Assembly: GCA_009746045.1 (NCBI GenBank)
Contig: RPFO01000065.1
Location: 7,310,862-7,374,861, forward strand
Source: Mesostigma viride
Taxonomy: Eukaryota > Streptophyta > Mesostigmatophyceae > Mesostigmatales > Mesostigmataceae
Reading direction: 5' to 3'
Length of the DNA: 64,000 bases
A model generated the notes under the pieces. That model was given only the letters and a program-made list of their open reading frames with translations, searched no databases and had not been told where the DNA came from. The translations under genes and the position numbers were made by a program. Shown here one piece after another: positions 33,151 through 44,480 of this stretch (its first letter is position 1; the number at the start of each line of letters is the position of its first letter).

Positions 33151-34287
33151 CTGCAAGCAACAAGCACATAACAAACAGCTGCAATAAGAGGCAAGCAAGC
33201 AATTTGATGATCGACCATTGCATGCTAAATGACAAGGCCCCACCTGCCATGCAACACACTCAATATACAATCATGTACATCTATCTTTTAAAGAAAACCA
33301 ACCTTGGCAGATGGTTTATTGTCGCCATGCTGGCATGCTCCCAGAAGAGCCTTCCTCGCAGAAGTGTGCAATTAAGGCATGCACCCGACCTCATAGGCCC
33401 TCATCGTCCCTCGAGCATGGCCAGCCTTGTAAACATGTGCATAGGAACAGCAATGGTGGCACTAGCATGCCTAGCAAGTATTTTCTATGTTTCTCCCAGG
33501 TTGAAGTGTCAGATTCATGCCAAACAAGCTTTAATCGACACAACAACACCTCCTAAACTACCCTACCAGAGATCGGCAACAAACAGAGACTATGGAGGGC
33601 GAGGAACCAAAAGGAATCATGGTATATATAGCTTGCATGCAGTCAACGAGGTCAACCATGGTTGGCTCAGCACATTTGTAGTCTTGTCACATCATCATAA
33701 GAAAGGAAAGCTCAGACAACCGATGGTGGCAGCAATCTACATGCAGTCACACAAATGCAATATCTCCAACATCATCATAACTGTAACACTGCCTTCCCTG
33801 GCAGCACGATAAAATGTGACGAAACCACTGGCGGCCGTTCAGCTTCCGAGCGCTATGATGCCGCTGCGGAGAGGGTGCGTCACTCGCACACAACAAGAGG
33901 CGTCCACAGTGACGCACAACATCCTTGCCATAACACTTTTTATGAAATCCCTTGCACCTTCCTGAAAGGCTCTAGGCTGCCACTGGTGCGTGCTGCCAGG
34001 TATTCGACAACACGACGCCAAGCAAGGCGAGCTAGCTGGCGGAAATGCCCCCCAAGACGCAAAAAACTTCGAACGATGAGCTCATGGACCAAAGCACTGA
34101 TTGCAGATAGAACTCGCCACAAATATATACCTTGACCTCTTAAGGGGACGGTCCCGGCGCGAATATTTTTGGCGCCGAAAAATTCGCGGTACCCGTCCGT
34201 ACCGTGAAAAAGTGGTGCACGGTGCGCCCACCCCTACCGGAGCTGGCCATATGGCGACGTGCTTTCAGGCAGAGCTAGTAGAAAAAG

Positions 34288-35031
34288 TGTCAAATATCTA
34301 GCGATGTTTCTCTACTTTTGTCACGCATTATGTTATCACGCATTATATGCGGGGAAAATTGACGCCGTCAGCTAGGTGTTTATTTACACGACTTGTTGTT
34401 GGGTTTGCATCCCTATTAATTGCACCCACAGGTCGTTGACTAGTTTAATATCATATACAATGTTTGAGTGTACTAAAATCCGAATGATGTTGCTCGGAAT
34501 ACAGCAAGCGTTACCTGTCAGCACCGTTACAGGTGCCGTAATTTACATCGGCTCTCTCCGGATCAGATCAGGTCCGCAGTTTGTGGTGCCGCCCTGGAGG
34601 CGATAGGACTTTGAGCCTATCAGACCACACACACAATGTACCATGATGTGGACAATAGATTACAGGCTGCAAAGTCGTTATTATCTAGTGTTCTTTCCGT
34701 GGTTGTAGAGACGCTAAGCTGCAGTGCCGTCAGATGTAAATCAACGGTGCATAATGCATTAGCCGCCACTACTTTGTGTGCCTAGAGTTGTTTGCTTGCC
34801 TAGCCGTGTGTGGCCCCGACCCAGTGTTGGTCGTGTGACCCTGCCCAGTGTTGGCATTGTCATTTGCCCTGGCCCAGTGTTGGCTATGGTAGACTGCGCC
34901 CAGTGTTGGCCGCACCGTGTTTTCCACTCTCAGTAAACGTATTTTAATACAAGAAGTCTTTTCCATACACTTGTGCAATATCTGGGTCATAACAGGCAAA
35001 AGATCTTTCCTCCGAGCCCCGGTTTCTGACA
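34288..35031 (+). repeat. 5' LTR
   Basis: 744 bp, TG...CA borders. It contains four copies of CCCAGTGTTGG at 34820-34909, possibly enhancer-like or hairpin-forming elements in the U3/R region. Confidence 0.88.
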
Positions 35032-35046
35032 TGGTATCGAGTAGCG
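35032..35046 (+). other. Primer-binding site
   Basis: TGGTATCGAGTAG immediately follows the LTR. It matches the first seven bases of the initiator-Met PBS (TGGTATC) and then diverges in spacing. Confidence 0.6.
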
Positions 35047-35050
35047 AGTG

Positions 35051-35449
35051 ATGCCTATGAACCCATATTTTCCAATTCCCAACGACCGCAACCTGAGATC
35101 TGGAATTGAGCTTTTTCAATTTCCCGAAGAATCTTGCCCAGACTACCTCGCAAGAGCAAATCTGCTTTTTGCCCAAGTTGAAGACATCTTCCCGGGCGTG
35201 TTTCCTGAATCTGCCTACTGCCGCTGGCTCCTGCGTGGCATTCGACAAGAATTTTTCAACTGTGTGTGTTTCAGCGAACTTCCAGACTTTTCAATCAGAA
35301 ATCTACAGGATCTGCTCGACAACAACGCAGTATCTCTGGAGAGATTAAATCACACTTTACTTCACATTACAAATCTCCAACGCAATCAAGAACATGTCGG
35401 GAGGTGCGCCAGCTGTGGCACGAGAAGTCAAGGAGAGCAGCGTTCTTAG
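35051..35449 (+). CDS. Upstream ORF of the gag-only element
   Basis: 132 residues from ATG 35051, in a different frame from gag and overlapping its start by 56 bp. The sequence looks like real protein (FQFPEESCPDYLARANLLFA, then YCRWLLRGIRQEFF and FSIRNLQDLLDN), resembling helical gag/capsid-type segments. It ends with a CASCGTRSQGEQRS tail in the overlap. It may be an N-terminal gag relic or an accessory ORF. Whether it is translated by frameshift or as a leader ORF is unknown. Confidence 0.5.
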   Translation: MPMNPYFPIPNDRNLRSGIELFQFPEESCPDYLARANLLFAQVEDIFPGVFPESAYCRWLLRGIRQEFFNCVCFSELPDFSIRNLQDLLDNNAVSLERLNHTLLHITNLQRNQEHVGRCASCGTRSQGEQRS

Positions 35450-36278
35450 TGCTCTCAAGAATCTCAACTTTGATGGGAGCGACCCCAAGAAATTCACCGG
35501 ATTCCGAATCAAGGCGGAAGGGCAATTCGACGCCCTCGGATATTCAGATGTACTAGCTGGAAAGGATCCGATCGTGGTAAAGCAGCAAAAAATTGGTTAC
35601 GCTGCCCTGATTGCTGGCCTCGACGGCAACGCGCTACTGCATGCCGCTACGGCCCCCAACAAGTATATGCACGAGGCGTGGACCGTCCTGGTTGACGTCT
35701 ATGGACGTGACGAAACGACATCCACCCATCAGGCCGCGACACTTGAGGAACTGCTGTCAGCTGAGCAGATTCCCATGGATTCTGTTCCTGCAAATGTCAA
35801 TCTCACCGAACGATTGTACCTGCAATATAATAAATTAAGCAACAATAAACTCCATGATTCCATCCTGGTGACATCACACCGCCGCAGACTTCCTGCCCAG
35901 TATGGCCCCGTCCTGGCGGCGTACAACCTTCCCCCCGACTTGACGTGGAAAGACTACAAGACCGCCGTCCTGAAAGTGGACGACCATCTGCGTGTGCACC
36001 GCGCGGCCCAAGCTGGCAGCTCAGATTCCAGTGCACCAGTGTATCATACTGCTGCCTGCCCCCACTGTGCGGGTACTATCGACGAATCAGTCTTCCTCAC
36101 CAAGGGTGGGAAAGTGCTGACCTGCAAGCACTGCCACCGTACCGGTCACACTGAGGATCGCTGCTGGTCCAAGAAGGCGGAGAACAAGTCCAAGAAACCT
36201 GAGGCGCACTTCACCATGGACGGCGAGCCACTGGCTGACGACGTGGCAGATGTTCCTGCTGGTTTTTTCATTGAGTAG
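35394..36278 (+). CDS. gag: Copia-type Gag protein with CCHC zinc knuckle
   Basis: A 294-residue structural protein expected to package element RNA into virus-like particles. The N-terminal two-thirds have the helical layout of UBN2/retrotran-gag proteins. Landmarks are NFDGSDPKKFTGFRIKAEGQ (near residue 22), an EAWTVLVDVYGRDETTSTHQ block, LEELLSAEQIPMDS and LPAQYGPVLAAYNLP. A CxxC pair (CPHC) lies at about residue 222. A CCHC knuckle follows at about 243-256 (CKHCHRTGHTEDRC, spacing 2-4-4), then a basic KKAENKSKK tail. The ORF is intact with its own stop and no fused pol. Confidence 0.85.
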   Translation: MSGGAPAVAREVKESSVLSALKNLNFDGSDPKKFTGFRIKAEGQFDALGYSDVLAGKDPIVVKQQKIGYAALIAGLDGNALLHAATAPNKYMHEAWTVLVDVYGRDETTSTHQAATLEELLSAEQIPMDSVPANVNLTERLYLQYNKLSNNKLHDSILVTSHRRRLPAQYGPVLAAYNLPPDLTWKDYKTAVLKVDDHLRVHRAAQAGSSDSSAPVYHTAACPHCAGTIDESVFLTKGGKVLTCKHCHRTGHTEDRCWSKKAENKSKKPEAHFTMDGEPLADDVADVPAGFFIE

Positions 36279-36308
36279 CCGGAATACGTGACATGCAGTA
36301 TGGGGGTG

Positions 36309-37052
36309 TGTCAAATATCTAGCGATGTTTCTCTACTTTTGTCACGCATTATGTTATCACGCATTATATGCGGGGAAAATTGACGCCGTCAGCTAGGTGT
36401 TTATTTACACGACTTGTTGTTGGGTTTGCATCCCTATTAATTGCACCCACAGGTCGTTGACTAGTTTAATATCATATACAATGTTTGAGTGTACTAAAAT
36501 CCGAATGATGTTGCTCGGAATACAGCAAGCGTTACCTGTCAGCACCGTTACAGGTGCCGTAATTTACATCGGCTCTCTCCGGATCAGATCAGGTCCGCAG
36601 TTTGTGGTGCCGCCCTGGAGGCGATAGGACTTTGAGCCTATCAGACCACACACACAATGTACCATGATGTGGACAATAGATTACAGGCTGCAAAGTCGTT
36701 ATTATCTAGTGTTCTTTCCGTGGTTGTAGAGACGCTAAGCTGCAGTGCCGTCAGATGTAAATCAACGGTGCATAATGCATTAGCCGCCACTACTTTGTGT
36801 GCCTAGAGTTGTTTGCTTGCCTAGCCGTGTGTGGCCCCGACCCAGTGTTGGTCGTGTGACCCTGCCCAGTGTTGGCATTGTCATTTGCCCTGGCCCAGTG
36901 TTGGCTATGGTAGACTGCGCCCAGTGTTGGCCGCACCGTGTTTTCCACTCTCAGTAAACGTATTTTAATACAAGAAGTCTTTTCCATACACTTGTGCAAT
37001 ATCTGGGTCATAACAGGCAAAAGATCTTTCCTCCGAGCCCCGGTTTCTGACA
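36309..37052 (+). repeat. 3' LTR
   Basis: Same length as the 5' LTR and no difference seen by eye, implying very recent insertion. Confidence 0.88.
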
Positions 37053-38835
37053 AAAAGATAGCTCGCGGAATGCAGAGAAACTGAGCGAATCTTAAAGACA
37101 ATGAGTAAATGATACTACTTCGAAGCGGAGTTCGCGTTTTTTGCAGTGTCGATGATTTTATTGATGACCATCGCCCGATGAAGGGGGTCCAATCTGATGT
37201 TTTCGTCGAGAGGAATAAATTAGAATGCACGCTGGCGGCGGTGATTGTCAGGTTTTATGGGCTTTACCTAGCGTCAAAGATGCGTTTAAATTGTTATTGG
37301 TAAAGCTTTAAAAAATTTGCTGGGTTTCGGCAAGATTTCCGTCATGATCGGTAAGACACTCTCCAGGCTCGCGGGATGCGCGTCTTATTATTCCATGGAA
37401 GGTTGTTCTTTCTTGCGCCGCTGGGCGAAGGGCAATTCCGGTTTAATTAATGGTACGATCGTGTGATCAACGTGACCCTATGAATGTTTCGCTTCCTTTA
37501 TGGGTTATCAACGCAAGTTTTCGGCTTTTTTCCGTGCAGTTAGCGCCAGGTATAATGCCATTCCGTGCTGCGCATCGCCAGATAATTTCCTGGCACCTTT
37601 CAGTGGTTTTTATGTACGTTGCCATTGGCTGGGACGTGTCAAAGCGTGACCGTGGCATATCGTCAAGTTGTCAGGGATTTGCTGAGTGGTTTCTTGAAAG
37701 GAGATTGCTAACAGCACTCAGTTTTGTGTGAATATTGACGCGGCCTTTCTTAGCAGAGGCTTCATTGTGGTTAGAGGCTCACAAGCTTGAGTTTGTTTCT
37801 TGGCAAACAATTGCGCTGGAAAGAAAGGTGGCAGTGGTTTTTCTGAGGGGCATACTGCATGGGTGGAACTGCACGTAGGTAGGGGTTATCGTTGTCTTGT
37901 TGGCCTTTCTCCCACTAAAATGGGAGAGCCCTAATTCATATGCTAGCAAGGCAAGGTAACCATGGTGAGAAGCCTTGGCAATCAGCATGTATGATAATTC
38001 TGCTTTCTCTGTGGACTGTCTGTTGTTACCCTTGTTGGGCAATTAGTGGATATGGCTTTCTAGGGTGTGTTTGAGCTTGGTTTTGGGATGATGCCCACAC
38101 CATAAACCTGGAATATGCTTTAGAAGTGTCGGCTAGGCATGTAGAGCTACCTGCCTCATTGTTGTGCACACACGCAACAGGTTGCCCGTGTCGAGGTAAG
38201 GCAAGGGCACATGACGTGCCCAGCCACCTCCTTGTACATTGTGGTCGAATTGGGCATGGTCAGGAGCCTTTTGGATGGCATAGGAAGTGTTAGTGTGCCT
38301 TAATACTCACTAATGCCTACCTTAGCGTCTGCACAGGTGGCCAACTGCCAAAATTAATAACTGCTACAGCTGAGCTCAGAATGCCACCAAACTTTGACAG
38401 TGCCTTCTATGGTCATGACAGAATTTGACTATTACTTTTTAGGCCTAATTGATGTGTTATGAGTGTGTATGGGGACGCCCCGCCTAAAAAAGCGTATTTT
38501 TGGCCCAAAAATTAATAACTCAAAGGGATGTGCTGATTTTGTTGATCCAATTAGGTAGAAACCATGTCCCATGACATTTTTATATGGGTATTACTTTTTT
38601 CATGCAACTGGTTCTCCCACTGTTCTGGGCAAGATGTGCCCCGGACAGCGTTTTTTTCTATTTTTAGCTCATAGCCGGTGCATGGCTGGGGGTAGTACCC
38701 CCAACAAGTGGTGGTATGTATGCATGCCCAAACATCATGTTTATGGTCCCCAAACATCATTCAGTGGTTGTCAGTTGCATTTGTGTAGTTATTAGGGGGC
38801 TTCAGTTTCGATACATTTCCATGGGACCCGTCCCC
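37053..38835. other. Right-hand interior of TTAA element 3
   Basis: Non-coding. It is alignable with the interior of copy 2 at both ends, but has a short unrelated stretch where the PHD-finger ORF would lie (about 38220-38330). Confidence 0.5.
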
Positions 38836-39110
38836 TTAAATCCCTCGCCCAGGCGCGCAACAACGGCCGGTCCATGGAAAGGCCAGACACGCACTGCGCA
38901 AGCCTGAATAACAAAAGATTCAGATAACCCCCCATGCCGACGGCATTATAAAAAACAACATCGAAATTGCAAGCCATCTACTTTCCGCCACTGGACACTG
39001 AACGACATCAATTCATCTGAGCATGTGTTGTGCATTCGCTCGCCCTACTGTAGATGGTAATTTCGCCTAAACATAGTCGCCATTTTCGATCTATGCTGGC
39101 GTACATATGT

Positions 39111-39392
39111 AATATCCTGGGCAAGGTGGCACCCAGAAATAATGGTCCGCAAGGCGCGCGGTGGCACGGTGGCACAAGACTTGCGGCCAATATTTGCAGG
39201 GTGGTTCGGTGTCACGACATCTGATTGGCCCCTTTGATCACTGATCAGTGATCAATCAGTTAGTCAGTTGATTACAGTACAGTACAGTATCCCACGCTGG
39301 TTATCCGACAGAGTTATGTATTCGGCGCCATGGGCTGGTCGGTCACCTCACATACATAAGTTGTGAGTTGAGTTGACTCACAAAGTGGTGGT
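39111..39392. other. Spacer between the TTAA nest and the next TIR element
   Basis: It contains short repeats (a TCAGTTAGTCAGTTGA block and CAGTACAGTACAGTA). CCGACAGAGTTATG at about 39306 has a close relative at about 46087, beyond the next element. Confidence 0.45.
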
Positions 39393-39639
39393 CTACACCG
39401 CCAGCCCTGGGCACGTTTAAGATTGGGGTCCGGCCAACCCAGGGCTGCGATCTTAAACCTAAAATCAAATCCAGGGTTGGCGATCTTAAAGTTGAGAGCG
39501 GTAGGATCATGAACCTGATGCGGTATACCGGAGTACATAATCTCTACAATATCGCATACCACTGACCAGCCATTTGTACCTACTTTAAGATCTTTTGCCC
39601 AAAACCAGCCCTGCGATCTTAAACCTGAAATTTCAAAAA

Positions 39640-42256
39640 AGCTTTTGACCGCATGTGTTGGGACTACCTTGAGAAGACATTGCGCGGTTTCGGATTTGGT
39701 GGCACTTTCACGCATGTCACCATCGGTATGATTCAATCGCTCTCATGGACCCTACTCCTAAACGGGCACTTCTCACGCACAGGCACTAGCTCTAGGTCAC
39801 TCCCACAAGGCGACTGCATGTCCCCGCTCCTGTTTCTTCTTGCGCATGCCGGGCTGTTCTTTTTGCACGCTCGCGACAACAGGATCAGGGGCTTCCCCAT
39901 CCAAGGTAAACCGCGAGGTTTGTTCCAAACTGCTTATGTTGATGACACCACTAATGTCTGCACCTCCACTACCGATGTGCATGCTATCATGGAGAATATC
40001 ACGACATACTCTATGGCCTCTCAACAGCGGTGTAACGTGCAAAAGTCCACGGGGCTGCACATCGGGAGAGGATCCTCCCCCGCTTATCACTCCCTAATCT
40101 GCCTGTGACATGGGTCCAGCCAGACGGTCACCACCTATTACACAACTGCCCTATCGGTTGCACTATGGATGGACGTCTTGCTGAACACCCCACCTTTTTG
40201 TATGACAACACAACACACAGTGGCAAACTCACAGGCATGCTCCAAGCGGCATCAAGATGGGCAGCGGTTCCCCGTCTCAGCCTACGGGGCAGGGTCCTCA
40301 TCACCAACCAAATGTTATTCTCCAAAGTGCTCTACTACTGCCAAGGTCACCCACCTAACGAGTACACCACCAAGATCATCCAACGAATCGGCAGCAATTT
40401 TGTTTGGAAACAGCAGGGTATCATAACACACACGGTGCCGGGATGGATCGATCGGGACATGTCCTATATGCCATGGGTTCAAGGAGGCTTGGGCTTACAT
40501 AATATGGAGTGGCGCTTATGGTCAGTGTACACCAAACAGATCCTAACCGCTTTCATAGGCGTAAACGCACACCCTGGTTGTATGTTGGCACAAGAAGCTT
40601 TCGCCACAACCTATACCCACAACAATGGTACATCATGGCACTTGGGGGCAGCAATACTTACATGTGCGCTCACTTCGTATAAAGGCTTATCATGGTACTG
40701 GGCACGTATGTGGAAAGGTTATAAGAACCTAAAACCGGACAGAATTGCTCACCCTACCACGCGGGAAGAGGTGGCACGCCAACCATTATATTTCAATGAT
40801 TTGCTGCGCGATAGTGAGCATAATGTGTTTGGTGTTTTAAGCGGCCGCAACCCATATGAGGGCTTTTTGACGGCCAACCCGCCGGTTACGCGAATCATCG
40901 ATTTATACGCGGCTGACGGTGACCGATATCGCCTCCTAACATACACGGAAATCAGTGCGTGGATCGCAAACATGCCCAGCCGACCAGCTTGGGACAACCT
41001 TCTACAAGCAATTCCCGCAGGATGGCATACCCTCATGACAACCCCACGCAAACCCCTACAAGTCGGGGAATGGGTGAGCTATTACCCGGATCGCGACACG
41101 CCCATACATAAGGGCTGCATCGTTGCGGTCGCGTCGACGGGCGTTACCATACAATTGCTCCAGGAGACACCCGACGGTCAAGGACTTCTCGGCAAATTGA
41201 TTACATCGTACGCCTACATTCCAGCATTTCAATGTCACCGCATTCGAGTGGTCCCGTGGTCACTGTCACAGGCGTGCATGTTACCCTTGGACCCCACCAC
41301 AGTGATACGCGACACCACATGGCTACATGTTGGCAAAGGGCGACTGGACACGCTTGCTATAGACCCGCTAGAATTTGGGTGGGTCCTCACATCTGGCGGC
41401 ACCCCCATGACGAAGTGCCTTTTCGAGTACACGGCAGACTGGGGATACCGGCTACTTCTACATAAAAATCATAGGATGCACCCGGGTCGCCTCCGCTGGC
41501 ACCCCGAGTGGCCGGGCTACACCTGGATCAAGAACATTACCTTGGCAGTTGATCACCCATTGGTTGACAAACGGGCCACCGACGTCCAGCACCTGCTTAT
41601 GCATCGGGCCATCGGGGTCAATTCCCAATTGCACCACCGGTACTCCCACGCGGCGGCGTGCTTATGCAACTTTCCAGATGAAACAATTGAGCACAGATTT
41701 CTGGACTGCCAACTCGCCGGGGTTTGGCAATGGCTGCTGGGTATATGGGCCAAGTGGATGGCTATTACAGCTCCCCCCACCACCGTCACACTATCTACGG
41801 TTATTTTCGGCATCACGGGATTACGGGACGCGAGCCTCACAGCCAACCAGATGGCATGGATATGGCTACGCACGACGATGCTTCACACCATATGGCAAGT
41901 TCGCAACGAGACCGTATTCACGTTACGTGCCGCGTACACGAGAGGTGCCGTGGTCCGCCGGTTTATCTCCTCTTGGAACCTGGCTATGCGTCGTTACTGG
42001 CTCATGGCGACGGAACAACACAAAGTATGGGACCCGGGCCCTAACAATGACACCCCCAGCCCCCTGGAAGTCTTCCATGCACTCATGGGCATGAACCAGG
42101 TCTTTACACGTATGCCGGATGACGATATATCTACAGTACAATGGCTACCTTGGTCGCAGGGCGCGCCTTATTAATGCGGGCACCCCAATTTAGGCAAAAC
42201 TAGGCATTTCAGGCTATTTTTGGCATACCTGGGTCACCTTAACTGTTATATGGAAG
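39640..42256 (+). pseudogene. 5'-truncated LINE: reverse transcriptase C-terminal half, thumb and zf-RVT region
   Basis: The fragment begins inside RT motif A (KAFDRMCWDYLEKTLRGFGF). It continues with SLPQGDCMSPLLFLLAHAGL (template-binding motif B), then AYVDDTTN (catalytic motif C, YVDD), in one frame to about 40075. A one-base frameshift then leads into a 690-codon frame ending at 42174. That frame carries the RLSLRGRVLITNQMLFSKV block, and near the end a zf-RVT-like ACLCNFPDETIEHRFLDC (C-x-C...H-x4-C) motif. AGCTTTTGAC occurs at both borders (39640-39649 and 42257-42266), consistent with a target duplication that also supplied microhomology at the truncated 5' end. It lacks the endonuclease and ORF1, so it is not functional. 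Confidence 0.82.
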
Positions 42257-42400
42257 AGCTTTTGACAGATCTGAAAAGTTAGGGCCCGAAAAATACAGAT
42301 GGCTAGGCGTATATGCAGATCTGTTTTTTTATTCCAGATCTGTACGTAAACTCCGACGTAATGCCCTTACGTCTTCGAGACTCGTCCCGGGCCATGCATG

Positions 42401-43319
42401 CGGGCGGTGCGGCACAAATACCTGCAAATTAGCCAAAATTAGTCAGCCATGGTTTTAAAAGTAAGCTAATGGAATTTTAAGGCATGGTAAAACCAGTCCT
42501 GAAAAGCTAGCAGCCCAGTTTTATCGCGTGTAGACTGTTTGCTTTCTCGACATTTTGTTCGGACGCGAGTGCATTATCACGGGAAGCATTACGATTGGTA
42601 CGTGAAGCCTCTGCTCTATGACGGGAAGGCATCTGGCGTTGCTGCAACTGGAATCAGGCCAGTGCCATGTTCGGCACCGTGCACGCGGAAATAAGGCGCC
42701 GTCACGTTAGATAGCACTGCTGAGGACGAGCTGCGCCTGCCTGCTCATAGTTACCGAGTTTTTCTCGCATCGCACTGCATTATTGCTGGCCAGACTTTGC
42801 TGCCTTTATGCCCGACAGATTGGTTCACGAACCGTTTTAATTTGCTGCGTGCGTGGCTCCTGCCCTTCCATGGCAATGTTTGCAATTTCGCACTTTTTCG
42901 TTGTGATTGTTGGCACATACTACACAGCCATGCACATGACATACTGCATGAAGGTCGCAAAGTTAGGTTTAGTTTCTGCTTGTAAATCCTGACGTTATTG
43001 CTTCACACACGCTTCCTTGCAATGAAGGCCCTGGCCGAAGCTCGTTGCTTGCCAAAGCCTTCCTGTGTTGAAGAGCGGTTCTCAGTGGGCACATGACAGA
43101 GACGTTGCCAGGCATTGTAAGATTTCCAACCACACGCTTGTCCTGTAACCATGCAATTCATTCCATTTGCGTTATGAAGCTGGCAGCTTGTGAGCCTGCA
43201 ACCATTAATTGCAGTTTGGCACATGTTACAACAAGAAGGCTCCTTGAATTAAGGCTGCTTTCTCGCTTATTTTTGCTGATGCTACAGGCAACTTTGGACT
43301 TTACACGAACTTGAGTCCC
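42401..43319. other. TIR-element interior with an exon remnant related to the 32.4-33.15 kb gene
   Basis: Mostly non-coding. At about 43283-43313 an intron-like acceptor (TGATGCTACAG) is followed by ATLDFTRT and a stop. This matches the start of the exon at 33150 on minus (NATLDFTRS, also after an acceptor). Confidence 0.4.
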
Positions 43320-43700
43320 ACCCGCATCCAGCCCCCCCAATCATCCATCCACTCCGTCCCTACCCACCCAATTATACCACCGTCTTCCCGCCCACTCTTG
43401 AACTAATCAGCCCAACCCCCCAGCCCAAGACACAGGCAAATGCCCATGTAGCCACCCATGTGCGCGTGCGAAGAGACACTCAACTAGCTAGGCTGCATAT
43501 ACGTGCCATGGGGGCATAACAGGTGCATGGGCGCAGGTGCACATGCAGGCCCGCAGGCATGCACACAAGCAGGCAGACAGGCTGACAGATGGGTGGGCAG
43601 TAGGCGGGTGGCAGACTTGCAGGCGGGCAGGCGGGAGGATGGGCAGAACGTTGGGTGGACAGGCGAGTAAGAAGGTCGTTGGGTCCAAGCAACCAGTTTA
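43320..43700. other. C-rich stretch then degenerate GCAGGC/GGCAGAC repeats
   Basis: Low-complexity CACCCACC-type DNA followed by a short imperfect GCAGGC tandem. No gene. Confidence 0.5.
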
Positions 43701-44480
43701 TTGGTGATGGATTAATGTATGTGGCGCATGTGTGCAAGTCTGCCTGTGTTTGTGTGGGATTGTATGCATGTGCACGTGTGCTCGTGGGTGTGTGCACATT
43801 TGTGTGCATGTGTGTTCTGACGACGATGTGTGTGTTAGTGTGTGCGCATGTGTTAGCGTGCATGTGCGCACGTGGGTGTGTGCATGTGTGCATGTGTGCA
43901 TGTGTGCGTGTGTGCGTGTGTGCGTGTGTGCATGTGTGCATGTGTGCGTGTGTGCGTGTGTGCGTGTGTGCATGTGTGCGTGTGTGCGTGTGTGCATGTG
44001 TGCATGTGTGCGTGTGTGCGTGTGTGCGTGTGTGCGTGTGTGCGTGTGTGCGTGTGTGCGTGTGTGCGTGTGTGCGTGTGTGCGTGTGTGCGTGTGTGCG
44101 TGTGTGCGTGTGTGCATGTGTGCGTGTGTGCGTGTGTGCGTGTGTGCATGTGTGCATGTGTGCGTGTGTGCGTGTGTGCGTGTGCTAGTGTGCGTGTGTG
44201 CGTGTGTGCGTGTGCTAGTGTGCGTGTGTGCGTGTGTGCGTGTGTGCGTGTGTGCGTGTGTGCGTGTGTGCATGCGTGCATGTGTGCATGTGTGCATGTG
44301 TGCATGTGTGCATGTGTGCATGTGTGCATGTGTGCATGTGTGTATGTGTGTGCGTGTGTGCATGTGTGTGTGAACATTTGTGTGCATGTGTAGTACGTGG
44401 GCGTGTGGGCGTGTGTGTGTGAACATTTGTGTGCATGTGCAGTATGTGGGCGTGTGTGTGTGTGCATGTGTGTGTGCTGG
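43700..44480. repeat. (TGTGCG)n / (TGTGCA)n hexanucleotide-like array
   Basis: About 500 bp (43860-44370) of TGTGCG and TGTGCA units, flanked by more degenerate GTGT DNA and two copies of a GAACATTTGTGTGCATG motif (about 44372 and 44421). Cys-Val and Thr-His repeat ORFs crossing it are artefacts. Confidence 0.9.

Larger units (their letters stand above)
34288..37052 (+). mobile_element. Gag-only (TR-GAG-like) Copia-type LTR retrotransposon, apparently intact
   Basis: Two 744-bp LTRs (34288-35031 and 36309-37052) look identical by eye. Each begins TGTCAAAT and ends TTTCTGACA, and the pair is flanked by the 5-bp duplication AAAAG (34283-34287 and 37053-37057). A primer-binding site starting TGGTATCGAG lies directly after the left LTR (35032), close to the initiator-Met tRNA complement common in plant Copia elements. 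A short G-rich polypurine tract (TATGGGGG) precedes the right LTR. The 1.28-kb interior encodes only a gag and a small upstream ORF, with no protease, integrase or RT. Movement would require enzymes in trans. Confidence 0.85.
34140..38839 (+). mobile_element. TTAA-family DNA transposon, copy 3, interrupted by an LTR element
   Basis: TTAA (34140-34143) is followed by GGGGACGGTCCCGG. The right end is the inverse (GGGACCCGTCCCC) followed by TTAA (38836-38839). The left subterminal GGCGCC/AAAAATTCGCGG and GTGCACGGTGCGCCCACCCC blocks and the right TTTTTCTATTTTTAGC motif (about 38651) match copies 1 and 2. The relic at 48.86 kb gives an empty site (ttgacatcaTAAatccctcg), against ttgacctcTTAA...TTAAatccctcg here, which confirms TTAA as the duplicated target. 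Without the 2.77-kb LTR insert the element is about 1.9 kb. The PHD-finger ORF of copy 2 is missing. Confidence 0.78.
33395..39110 (-). mobile_element. Old TTAA-family relic in reverse orientation, interrupted at 34140-38839
   Basis: The pieces 33395-34139 and 38840-39110 read together, reverse-complemented, match the interior of the element at 15.24-16.42 kb. Shared landmarks include ACCTGGGAGAAACATAGAAAAT, the ccatgctcgagggac block, the CCTCGCCCAGGCGCGCAACA block, and the GCCTAAAC block near 39065. Its own terminus is lost beyond about 39090. The younger element inserted into its TTAA. Confidence 0.65.

Noticed and set aside
41235-42094. Overlapping ORFs in other frames of the LINE region
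   Set aside because: Shadows of the 40.1-42.17 kb RT/zf-RVT frame.
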